From: Kriegella sp963975415
Lineage (GTDB): Bacteria; Bacteroidota; Bacteroidia; Flavobacteriales; Flavobacteriaceae
Assembly (NCBI RefSeq): GCF_963975415.1
Contig: NZ_CAXBGN010000009.1
Span: forward strand, 1-64,000
DNA length: 64,000 nt
Direction of reading: 5' to 3'
Numbering within the stretch: position 1 is the first letter of the stretch; each line of letters opens with the position of its first letter. The notes below the pieces were generated by a model. That model was not told the origin of the DNA. It did no database searches and saw only the letters and a program-made list of their open reading frames with translations. Both the position numbers and the translations under genes were made by a program. Below are positions 37,185-45,529 of the stretch, one piece after another.

Positions 37185-38570
37185 TCATTTTTTTCTATTC
37201 CCTGAAATTGTAAAAGTCCCTTCTACGGATCCCCATTGATCACCCCCAGGCCCGGTATATACCATAACAAACCCCCTTCCATTCCTATACCACCATTTCG
37301 GAGAAAAATTCCAATAAACGGTCTTTGGATCACCTGGATATTTTTCATTTTGTAGATGAGGGAAATCACCTATATTCCATGGATGTTCGAAAAGAATTGT
37401 AGACCAGGGCCCCCAAGGCTCTGTAGATTCGTAAATTCCGATATGCGCTTTTTCCCCTCTTAAATCTTTATATCTACCAACCTGTTGAACCGTAAGGATA
37501 TAGCGTTTTAGACCCGGATTATAAATTACACTTGTTCGCATCACACCATTTTCCGAATCACTAAAAACGGGTAGTCGTTTTTCTATTTTAGATGACCATA
37601 TTGGTTTTCCATTAGAATCAGCGCCCGCAAAATATGAATAGGCAGATTTCTTCTCAATAAATTGTTTAGGCACTCGTATCAAGTTTATTCTTCCTGGCTT
37701 ATTAACATCCCATTTGCTGAGGGAATCAACTGACATTGTATGATCGGGTGCATATATATAAACATATTCATCCCTTGCACCTTTGTAGTCCTGACCAAAC
37801 TGCAAAAACGTCGGCACAAAGAAGCCCGTATTTTCTTCGAATGGGAAATTCCAGTCGACGCCGGTGCGCTTCCAGGATTCCCCATGATCTCTAGATTTCC
37901 AAAGCTCTTGCATGCCATAACATTGCTGAGTCTTTCCATTTCCACTGCGCAACATAAATAAAGATCCGTCAATTGAAATAATTCCATAGGATTTCCCGCC
38001 AAAAGGCTTTTCCGAACTTATTGGATTTTTCCCTCCCCATATATTGTAACCAGAATAATTATTTCTGTTGCCTTCGATCTTCGCTACGCCCATGCTAACC
38101 CTTCCCTCATCATTTGTGCCTCCAAAACCTCCTCCATCTCCCCAAGCAGTATACTGATTTCCATCATCCGCCCAAGTAATTGTCCAATTGTCGCTTCGGG
38201 GAGCCTCCATTCCATTCCCCGGGCAAATGTTCTTCAAAGTCAACATATTAAATTCTATACCCGTGATATAGCGGCTTTTTGGATATACTGGCCTATAGTT
38301 TTTGACACTGGAAGAATCTAAACTATTACTTAAATCACCTTGCACGAAATGTTGGTTTACCAAGTCCTTTTTCAATTGAACAAATCCCAGGGATACAATA
38401 AATAATATCAGGAAAACGATTCCCAAACTTATCGAAATCAAGACTCCCAACTCTGTTCTGGACATGTTTCTTTGTTTTGATTGCACTTTCTTATAAAGCA
38501 GTTTGCCTGTAGTTTCTCTTATGAGTTTTGTGACCATCGATCTCCATTGGTAATTATTAGTAATGAACAT
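37185..38570 (-). CDS. DUF4185-like protein with N-terminal membrane anchor (copy d)
   Basis: Longest member (461 aa). Unlike its paralogues it begins with about 38 basic residues and then one strong hydrophobic segment (LISISLGIVFLILFIVSLGF), so it is probably an anchored protein; an internal start at MSRTELGVLI would make this a plain signal anchor. Family landmarks: SDNWTITWADDGNQYTAWGDGG, RVSMGVAKIEG, VPTFLQFGQDYKGARDEYVY, YNPGLKRYILTVQQ, YESTEPWGPWSTILF and WYRNGRGFVMVYTG. It is the first gene after the susC scar, hence first in the DUF4185/pentose block. Confidence 0.62.
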   Translation of the reverse strand: MFITNNYQWRSMVTKLIRETTGKLLYKKVQSKQRNMSRTELGVLISISLGIVFLILFIVSLGFVQLKKDLVNQHFVQGDLSNSLDSSSVKNYRPVYPKSRYITGIEFNMLTLKNICPGNGMEAPRSDNWTITWADDGNQYTAWGDGGGFGGTNDEGRVSMGVAKIEGNRNNYSGYNIWGGKNPISSEKPFGGKSYGIISIDGSLFMLRSGNGKTQQCYGMQELWKSRDHGESWKRTGVDWNFPFEENTGFFVPTFLQFGQDYKGARDEYVYIYAPDHTMSVDSLSKWDVNKPGRINLIRVPKQFIEKKSAYSYFAGADSNGKPIWSSKIEKRLPVFSDSENGVMRTSVIYNPGLKRYILTVQQVGRYKDLRGEKAHIGIYESTEPWGPWSTILFEHPWNIGDFPHLQNEKYPGDPKTVYWNFSPKWWYRNGRGFVMVYTGPGGDQWGSVEGTFTISGNRKK

Positions 38571-38799
38571 GATTATATATGAGACGAAAGATTGATGACT
38601 ACGGATACCACGTTATCGATACCAATAATTGTCTTGATCTACTTCTCTATACTGATACACAGTACAGGAATTATAGTTGACTAGAAATCTTAGATTCCGA
38701 CAATCTACCCATAAAATAAAACTCGTTCAATAAATAGGGGAAATCATGATTACACCATATATCTAAGTTACTACCCCTTCAATACAGGCAGCGCGAGCT

Positions 38800-38887
38800 A
38801 TGGTTGAGAAGCAAGAGCTTCATGATTTGATTCTTTTGAGAACGTTTTCCGTGAATACGGAAAACCAAATGTTTTTGTTTTTCTGCA
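38800..38887 (-). pseudogene. susC deletion scar (first codons only)
   Basis: From the ATG at 38887 the frame reads MQKNKNIWFSVFTENVLKRI and soon stops. This matches the start of the intact susC at 23493 (MQKNHWFSVLAENVLKK), including its leader and the GAACGTTTTC region, and lies directly after fecR as susC should. Everything after about codon 22 is gone. 38571-38799 holds nothing further that I recognise. Confidence 0.78.
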
Positions 38888-38908
38888 TAGTTTAAATGAT
38901 TTTGATTA

Positions 38909-38926
38909 GTCTATTGTATTACGGTT
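38909..38926 (-). promoter_or_regulatory. Degenerate copy of the susC leader motif
   Basis: GTCTATTGTATTACGGTT, three mismatches from the copy at 23514-23531, at the same distance before the susC scar's ATG. Confidence 0.5.
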
Positions 38927-39001
38927 AATAATCGGTCTGTATTGAAAAACGCGGCCACATTTTTCGACATCCCGTACTGTTCATTATCTTAATCCCTTAG
39001 G

Positions 39002-40135
39002 TCATTCCTCCAGACTTCGGTCTATTATGACCTTGTTATCCCTGATTTCGTAGTGGAATCCAGCACTCTCCTTGAAAGCATCCAGTAGGTCAGTAATAGT
39101 CTCGTCCCTAAATTTTCCCTGGAACCTCTTTGAATCCATAGCAGCATAATCGTTTTGGATTTCCACCCCGTAATGCCGTTCAATCTTATGGACAATCTCT
39201 GCAAACCGCTCATCGTTAAAAATGAGCCTGCCCTCCATCCAGCCCAGATAATCGTCGATCTGGACAGTCCTGACTGCCACATTATTTTCCCCTATGGTCG
39301 CTTTTTCTCCTGGAGCGATTATTGTGGGGTCTTCTCCGGTCTGTCCACTGTACACTGCTACGCTTCCCTCGGCCAATACGGCAAAATTCTCACTCTCCTT
39401 ATATGAACTCACCACAAAGTGGGTACCCAACACTTTCACCCCGATTCCGGGGGAAGTGACCAAAAAGGGGCGACTGGTGTCCTTGGCCACTTCAAAATAT
39501 GCTTCGCCCTCCAAGAAAACCTGTCTTTCCTTGTCTGGGACAAAATTGGCGGGATATCGAAGGGATGACCCAGAGTTCACATGTGCCAGTGTGCCGTCCG
39601 AAAATATTATCTTGAACTTTTTACCATTGGGAACGATGACCTCGTTATAGACCAGCTCCTTGGCCCGGTCGTTCTTGGCATAGCTTATTTGTCCCCCATC
39701 ATATTGGGCGACCAATTTTCCCGTATTGTCGGCGAGAGAACGGTTACCCTCTGCATCGATTTCAACCACCCCTTTGCCGGGCATCTTTAGGATGACAGGG
39801 GAATCCTTGGCAATAACCTCTATATTCCCAACACCCGACAGTGATGTCGATTTTTGGTGCCAGATTGCCAATCCTGCGATAAGTCCTATAAAAACAGCAG
39901 CATATTTCAAGTAGCCCCGGTACAATCTTTTTACTGGAATTTCTTTGCCCCTGATATCGGACTTTATACTGGACCAGAGTCCTTCCTTGACGGCCCGGTC
40001 GTAATCCAATTCGGACCAGAGGCTCTCCTTGTCCCGAAAAGAATCCAGATAACTATCGAGCAATTCAATTTCCTTATCGGAACATTCGTTCCTGGCGTAT
40101 TTGTCAAAAAGTTCTCTCAAATATTCTTTGTCCAT
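39002..40135 (-). CDS. FecR-family anti-sigma/regulatory factor
   Basis: A single-pass inner-membrane regulator that keeps its ECF sigma factor inactive until an outer-membrane transporter signals. The 377-aa protein has a cytoplasmic N-terminal part (YLRELFDKYARNECSDKEIE), a membrane helix (YAAVFIGLIAGLAIWHQKS), the periplasmic FecR domain (VPNGKKFKIIFSDGTLAHVNSG, SLRYPANF, ERQVFLEGEAYFEV) and a C-terminal STN-like contact region (FAEIVHKIERHYGVEI). The gene order sigma-fecR-susC is expected, but susC is lost here except for its first codons. It may now serve the orphan STN-bearing SusC at 20116. Confidence 0.95.
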   Translation of the reverse strand: MDKEYLRELFDKYARNECSDKEIELLDSYLDSFRDKESLWSELDYDRAVKEGLWSSIKSDIRGKEIPVKRLYRGYLKYAAVFIGLIAGLAIWHQKSTSLSGVGNIEVIAKDSPVILKMPGKGVVEIDAEGNRSLADNTGKLVAQYDGGQISYAKNDRAKELVYNEVIVPNGKKFKIIFSDGTLAHVNSGSSLRYPANFVPDKERQVFLEGEAYFEVAKDTSRPFLVTSPGIGVKVLGTHFVVSSYKESENFAVLAEGSVAVYSGQTGEDPTIIAPGEKATIGENNVAVRTVQIDDYLGWMEGRLIFNDERFAEIVHKIERHYGVEIQNDYAAMDSKRFQGKFRDETITDLLDAFKESAGFHYEIRDNKVIIDRSLEE

Positions 40136-40604
40136 TCCCGTATCTCTATATTTTTTCCCGTATCGGGACGGGCCCTTTATAACTTAGTACCATAATCTCC
40201 AGTTAGGTACCACTCCTTTTCAAGCTTTTTTTTAAGATTCTCATAAAAATAAACCTAGAATATTGCATTATTACCCGGTTAAAAACTAAATTATTAAGGC
40301 ATATCGTACTTTCAGACATATCCTATTTCCGTCTTTTTACCAGTGGGGTCAAGCGCCACTGAATTGGCCTGATCATAATATGAAAAGGAATCATTTATTA
40401 TAAAATGTCTTAATTCTATTATATTTATGGTTATACGGGAATAGATTAAAACTTAAAAAATTCTAAAATTCATTTCTGAATTTTTACGCCGTATTGACTC
40501 AAAGTATTTAATAGCACATTGCCCGAACAGCGCAACGATAAATTCCAATTAAATCGATAATAAAAACTCACAATATCATAAAATTCAAAAAACCACATGT
40601 GATT
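40136..40604. other. 469-bp fecR leader region
   Basis: Separates the sigma gene from fecR. The half nearest fecR (40165-40330) is closely related to 23680-23850. It contains the paired TTAGTACCA motif and a conserved CAAGCTTTTTTTTAAGATT stretch. 40331-40604 shows nothing. Confidence 0.6.
40184..40212. promoter_or_regulatory. Paired TTAG(G)TACCA motif, copy B
   Basis: TTAGTACCA at 40184-40192 and TTAGGTACCA at 40203-40212, about 50-75 bp before the fecR start. Conserved in sequence and spacing with 23696-23724, while surrounding bases differ, suggesting a functional site such as an ECF sigma promoter. Confidence 0.5.
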
Positions 40605-41189
40605 TTACAGTTCAAATACAGAAGATGAAAGAAGTAGGTAGTAGAATATGGCTTGTTCTGAACTAAGATTTTGACGCAGAAAATTCAGTGCTTTTGATAT
40701 TTGGTTTTTAACAGTTTGAATTGAGATGCCAAGTTCTGTTGATATTTCTTTATTGGTTTTATTTTCATATCTGCTAAGAACAAAAATCTGTTGACATCTG
40801 GGGGGGAGCTTTGCTAATTGATCGTTTATTGTTTTCTCCAATTCTTCACATTCCATTTTTTCAGATACATTTGACGAAAAATCAACAATATCGACTGGCA
40901 CTATATCGACTGCGGATATTTTTTTATCTCTCAAATACTTGTAGATTTGAAATTTTACAGCCTGATAAAAATATGGTTTAAGGTATGTGATTTTTGTTTT
41001 TTTTCTATTGGCCCAAAAATCAACAAATATATTTTGTATGATATCTTCACAAAGTTCTCTGTTTCGAAAAATATTCATTGCATAAGCAAACATGTCCTTT
41101 GAATATCTTTTAAAAATCATTTCAAAAGCGCTAATATCATCCAAATTAAGCCGTCGTAGCAATTCGGTGTCTGTTAATGAGTTTTTCAT
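40605..41189 (-). CDS. ECF-type RNA polymerase sigma factor (FecI-like, Bacteroidetes)
   Basis: Directs transcription of the glycan locus when released by FecR. The 194-aa protein has region 2 (AFEMIFKRYSKDMFAYAMNI, CEDIIQNIFVDFWAN) and region 4 (LAKLPPRCQQIFVLSRYENK, NKEISTELGISIQTVKNQIS, KALNFLR). A hydrophobic C-terminus (FYYLLLSSSVFEL) is usual for this Bacteroidetes subgroup. It is upstream of fecR on the same strand with a 469-bp gap. Confidence 0.95.
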   Translation of the reverse strand: MKNSLTDTELLRRLNLDDISAFEMIFKRYSKDMFAYAMNIFRNRELCEDIIQNIFVDFWANRKKTKITYLKPYFYQAVKFQIYKYLRDKKISAVDIVPVDIVDFSSNVSEKMECEELEKTINDQLAKLPPRCQQIFVLSRYENKTNKEISTELGISIQTVKNQISKALNFLRQNLSSEQAIFYYLLLSSSVFEL

Positions 41190-41872
41190 AGTTGAACCAT
41201 TAATAATTCTATAAATCTATAAAATTTTATTTCAATAATAATAAATTTACAATAATCCACCCATTCCCAAAGTTTGTCATACCGCTTGGCAAGGCCCATT
41301 TTCAAACCGAAGTTTCACAGCTAGGACACAATTCTGATCGAAATATTAAAGTCCCTTAGTTCGAAGTTCTTATGCTTAAAGATGGACAGGTCAAACTCCA
41401 AACGAATATCCAAAAAACCCTGTAAAAATTTTTTTGGTGATTATAATTTTAAATTTTGTTAAGAAATAAAGCGAAGCTTTTAAAAAACAAGAGCCAACTG
41501 CTCACTTTTAAATAAAGTAGAAAAAGTATCTAGAATTTGGATTACTCCCATAAACTAATTATTAATAATATTAAGAGGTTCATTGATTTAACCGAGCGTG
41601 AAAAACGGACGTAAATCCCCTTGCTTACAGTAATAAAAGTAAATAAGAAGGCCTATATAATGGGAGTTGGTGAAATAATACGAGTATTTTATAACTAATA
41701 AGATTTATGAATTTCAAGAGGTTGTCTTCATTGTTAATATCTATGTTCCGCTTCGCCTTTTTCCGTTCTACCATTTGGTATTAGCATCTATATAAAAGCA
41801 GCTTGTCGAGTATCTTTAAGATCCACAAAAATCAAAAGATATGGAAACCCGGCAAACTGCAAGCCCTAAGCT
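41190..41872. other. Long AT-rich intergenic region upstream of the sigma gene
   Basis: About 680 bp without a convincing gene. It should contain the sigma gene promoter. I see no terminator, RNA gene or repeat. Confidence 0.45.
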
Positions 41873-42175
41873 ATCATTGGGATGAACATTCATAAGCGCA
41901 GCTGGAAGGTGCCCTATGTCACGGAAATATTGTCTGGCAGAAGCTTTTCAATGTCCCCTTCCCCTGAAGGACTGAGGAATTACGTGGAAAGGTATTTTTC
42001 GGGTCACGTAGGTAGCTACGACCTACAAGGCCGGTTGTTACGGCTATCGCCCACATCACTGTTTAGAGTCATACAGTTGGGATTTCTTGGTGATCGCCCC
42101 CGCGGACATTTTTAGAAAGGGCAAGTAGCCTCTAAGAAGACGGACCGAATCGACGCGCAGATTATCGCGCGATGA
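41873..42175 (+). pseudogene. N-terminal fossil of an IS110-family transposase
   Basis: Reading across frames, the plus strand gives IIGMNIHKRSWKV, SFSMSPSPEGLRNYVERYF, then VIAPADIFRKGK and KKTDRIDAQIIAR. These match the DEDD RuvC-like domain of IS110 transposases (IGIDVHKRSW, SMPPSPEALxNYV, VVAPADIP, KTDRIDA). The first catalytic Asp is Asn, there is at least one frameshift near 42020-42070, a stop at about 42133 and another at 42173, and the C-terminal Serine domain is absent. A 77-aa frame at 41882 is only part of this relic. Confidence 0.75.
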
Positions 42176-43007
42176 GCAGCTAATAAAACCTAAAAAAGCC
42201 TGTATTTGCCTCCCCTTTTTTGTGTAAATTGCCCAAGAATTATTTACTAATCAGAAAACTAAAACTGCATACGTTTTTGCATACGATTTTAGAATTTTAT
42301 AGCGTGCGGGCCCAATAAAACCGTGGGTGAAATTCCTGGCGGAGAGCTCATAACCCGAAGATTCATTTTCAGTCTTCGTTTTTCTTCTAATTACTAGGTT
42401 CTTTATTTTGGATATATCTGTTTAAATCGAACTAATAACGAACTAATTAAATTTTATAATTCATAAAGTACTGTAAATAATACATATGATAATGATAGGA
42501 CGACGTGCAGAACGTATATCATACCATGCAAGAGTAAAATTTGACGGCTAGAATAATTCTAAGTTGATGTAGGGTTCATAAACGGCAATTATTAAGCTTG
42601 AAAGCCATTTCAAAACGTTGTCGCTTTTGCAGATGTCTCATATTGATTGTTCTATTTATTTCCTACTAGGGTATTTCCGTAGGCTTGGGCTAAACTCATA
42701 GTCGCTCTTGGTAAAATTGATGTATAGTAGTCAAAGGTTGCCGACATTAAAAACATACCATGTACTGAATCCGAATTATCTTAATCCCCCGTACTATAGC
42801 CTTCGTCAATAATTTTTCCAGTATCCCTTCGAATTTCAATATTGGTATTGATTTAACACCTTGACTTAAGAATAATTCACCCTTTTTTATCGTTATTTAT
42901 TGTCGTCAACAACCATCGATAATCAGACTGGACCACCAAAGAAAGTCAAAATTGGGACAAACACCTGAAAATCAAACCATCGTATAACCACCAAACTACT
43001 CATACCA
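42176..43007. other. Intergenic relic zone
   Basis: About 830 bp without a gene. An 8-bp direct repeat TGCATACG occurs at 42266-42273 and 42278-42285. A weak stem CGAAGA/TCTTCG (about 42357-42379) is followed by TTTTTC on the plus strand. The 43008 gene's promoter should be near the right end; no TAnnTTTG box seen. Confidence 0.4.
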
Positions 43008-44066
43008 ATGGATCTTCAATTAGAACCTTTTTTCGATTTGTCTATGGATTGCCTCTGTATCGCCGACTATAATGGTTATTTTAAAAAAATAAATCCGGCC
43101 TTCATGCAATTGTTAGGTTATTCTGAAGAAGAGCTACACTCAAAATTAATATGTGATTTTATTTATGAGGAGGACAAGGAACGCACAGCCTTCTACAGAC
43201 AAAGTTTGAAGAACAATCGGCCATTGGTCAATTTTGAAAACCGATATGTATGCAAATCTGGAGAACATGTTTGGCTTCATTGGACTTCTATTCCTGTGGA
43301 AAATGAACAGCTTGTTTATGCCATAGCAAAAGATATTACCCACAAGAAAAAATTGGAAACTGAACGGGCATCCCATTTAGGCCACCTCTCCAAGCTAAAT
43401 CAAGAACTTAAACAACTCAATTATACTACTTCGCATGATCTGAGATCCCCAATAAATAATATGCTTTCTTTGTTCGATTTAATCGATTTGAACAATATCG
43501 GTGATGAAAACACTACGGAAATCGTTCGCTTTATAAAGCTCTCCGCAGAGCAACTTAAAGCTTCTTTAAATTCGAATGTAGATCAGCTAAAAGAGAATGA
43601 GACTATAAAAAAGGAAGTTCAAGAAATTCATTTTGACAGTGTGTTTCAGAAAGTACAAAAGTCAATAAGTGCATTGATACATAAGGCAAATACAAAATTC
43701 ATAATTAATTTTTCGGAGTTAGAGAGCATACCATTCAACGAAGCTTATATGGAAAGTATTTTTCTCAATTTAATCACCAACTCCATTAAATATGCCAGAC
43801 CCGACATTTCACCTGTTATTACAATAAGTACTCGTCAAAAAAATGGGGAAAAGGTTTTTCATTATTCCGATAATGGACTTGGCTTTGATATGGAAAAAGT
43901 AGGACACCTAATTTTCAAATTAAACCAAACATTTCACGATAATGAAGATAGCAAAGGGGTCGGGCTGTATTTAGTGCACAGTCATGTTACCAGCTTTGGG
44001 GGCAGTATTTGTGTTAAAAGCGAAATCAATAAAGGAACTACTTTTACGATTAAATTCTGTGCCTAA
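43008..44066 (+). CDS. PAS-domain sensor histidine kinase
   Basis: A soluble two-component sensor (352 aa, no membrane helix). Residues 5-115 form a PAS/PAC domain (YFKKINPAFMQLLGYSEEEL; GEHVWLHWTSIPVENE). The phospho-acceptor is His143 in TTSHDLRSPINNML. The ATPase domain follows at about 215-352, with N-box LNLITNSIKYARPD, G1 DNGLGFDMEKV and G2 GVGLYLVHSHV. No response regulator gene is adjacent, so the partner is elsewhere. It transcribes away from the relic zone and is monocistronic as far as visible. Confidence 0.93.
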   Translation: MDLQLEPFFDLSMDCLCIADYNGYFKKINPAFMQLLGYSEEELHSKLICDFIYEEDKERTAFYRQSLKNNRPLVNFENRYVCKSGEHVWLHWTSIPVENEQLVYAIAKDITHKKKLETERASHLGHLSKLNQELKQLNYTTSHDLRSPINNMLSLFDLIDLNNIGDENTTEIVRFIKLSAEQLKASLNSNVDQLKENETIKKEVQEIHFDSVFQKVQKSISALIHKANTKFIINFSELESIPFNEAYMESIFLNLITNSIKYARPDISPVITISTRQKNGEKVFHYSDNGLGFDMEKVGHLIFKLNQTFHDNEDSKGVGLYLVHSHVTSFGGSICVKSEINKGTTFTIKFCA

Positions 44067-44214
44067 TTACAGTTGTTCAAACTTTGCCATACGGCAATGA
44101 ATTTGCTTTTAAACAACATCCAAAGATGCTAACTATCAAGCGAATATTGAGCATTTAATAACACATGTATATACATTGACATAAGCACTGCGTATTCATT
44201 ATTAAACTATCAAA

Positions 44215-44757
44215 CTAAAAATCATTTCGGCGTACTTTTCCCTGTACACCCCTAAAAAAAGCGCTGTAGCTTTTAAAATCGGACGCCTTGTCATCGGTTG
44301 GAACATGGGGATCAGAAATCTTTATTTGTTTTCTACCAAAATCAAAGGCAATCATAACAATAGGCACTTTTGCCGTTTTTGCAATATAATAAAACCCTGT
44401 TTTCCAATGGGCCACTTTTTTGCGTGTTCCTTCAGGGGCTATCGTCAACCGAAACTTTTCGCGCTCGTTAAAAATCTTAACAGTAGCTTCTACAGTATTG
44501 TTTGTTTTGCCGCGATCAATAGGGGCACCTCCCAAGCGTTTAAAGAGCCAACCGAAAGGCGGTCTAAAAAGGCTTTTTTTACCAATCCAATTTATTTCCT
44601 CATTCCATACTTTACGAACCACTAAACCTAAAAAGAAATCGACCCAACTCGTATGAGGCACTACAATGATTACAAATTTATCAAGATGGCCAGGAAAGGT
44701 ACCGACCATTTTCCAGCCCAACAATTTGTAGAAGATGAATTTGGCAAGTATTTGCAT
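44215..44757 (-). CDS. 1-acylglycerol-3-phosphate acyltransferase-like protein
   Basis: PlsC-type acyltransferase (180 aa). It has the HX4D catalytic motif, His35 to Asp40 (VVPHTSWVDFF), then KKSLFRPPFGWLFKRLGGAPIDR, and APEGTRKKV, the glycerol-phosphate binding motif; PIVMIAFDFGRKQI follows. It is shorter than housekeeping PlsC and belongs to the small group often annotated as glycerol acyltransferase. It probably makes phospholipid or acylated lipid in the inner membrane. Stands 62 bp downstream of the GDSL gene. Confidence 0.85.
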   Translation of the reverse strand: MQILAKFIFYKLLGWKMVGTFPGHLDKFVIIVVPHTSWVDFFLGLVVRKVWNEEINWIGKKSLFRPPFGWLFKRLGGAPIDRGKTNNTVEATVKIFNEREKFRLTIAPEGTRKKVAHWKTGFYYIAKTAKVPIVMIAFDFGRKQIKISDPHVPTDDKASDFKSYSAFFRGVQGKVRRNDF

Positions 44758-44819
44758 AGCATAAAAAGAAAGTTAAACAGTAAGATACTATTTTAAACTA
44801 GAAATCTACCATCTAGTTC

Positions 44820-45476
44820 TTACTCCATTTTGCTAGAAAGAAAATCAGAAATTACTTCTCCAAGCGCTTGATACCCTTTTTTGGTATAATGTACATCATC
44901 ATTTCCTGAGCCATATTTTGCATGTATCAAAGCCGACTTTTCAAAAATATCATTGATCTGCACCCCATGTTTTTTCATGATTTCCCTTGCGGCTTCATTA
45001 TACTTCAACGCATCATCGCTAAACCTTCCGGCCTCCTTCTCAGGAACATATGATGTTGTAACAAAAATAAGTTGTGCATCGGTTTTCTCTTTTAAAATGG
45101 AAACAATAGTATCAAGGTTTGCACTATAATCTTCAATGCTGAAAGTAATCTTCCCATTAATTTTATCTCGATTTCCCTGAACTTTGGAGTCGGGGTGTCG
45201 ATAACATAAATCCCATAAGCCCCAATTAAATTGAACTATATCCCAATCACCGTCACCGATCCACTCCCTTATCTTTTCTAGACCTGTTCCTGTATGCTGG
45301 GCATTTCCAGGGTTATGTGCAATTATGGCACTATCCTCAAAATGAGCTTTAACAAATGGAGTATATCCTAAGGAGATAGAATCTCCAATAATTAAAATTT
45401 TAGATTTCTCATTCGCGCAGCTACTGATAACGGTCGCCAAAACCATTACAAATACAAATCTGGTGAGACACTTCAT
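44820..45476 (-). CDS. SGNH/GDSL-family hydrolase, lipoprotein
   Basis: Esterase or acylhydrolase of the SGNH type (218 aa). Signal and lipobox VISSC (Cys20). Block I is IIGDSISLGY with nucleophile Ser33; block III HNPGNAQHTG; the catalytic Asp-His pair lies in NDDVHYTKKGY near residue 195. Such enzymes deacetylate glycans or cleave acyl esters in the periplasm. It is downstream of kdnB with 53 bp between. Confidence 0.88.
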   Translation of the reverse strand: MKCLTRFVFVMVLATVISSCANEKSKILIIGDSISLGYTPFVKAHFEDSAIIAHNPGNAQHTGTGLEKIREWIGDGDWDIVQFNWGLWDLCYRHPDSKVQGNRDKINGKITFSIEDYSANLDTIVSILKEKTDAQLIFVTTSYVPEKEAGRFSDDALKYNEAAREIMKKHGVQINDIFEKSALIHAKYGSGNDDVHYTKKGYQALGEVISDFLSSKME

Positions 45477-45529
45477 ATAATATAGTTAGGATTATTCAAA
45501 GAGTTCATGTACACCCCTTCGAAGAAAAA

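Noticed and set aside
41882..42115. 77-aa plus-strand protein
   Set aside because: It is the front piece of a frameshifted IS110-type transposase, not an intact gene.
42335..42385. tRNA-like string with CTCATAA as in tRNA-Met
   Set aside because: No D-arm, T-arm or acceptor pairing can be drawn around it.
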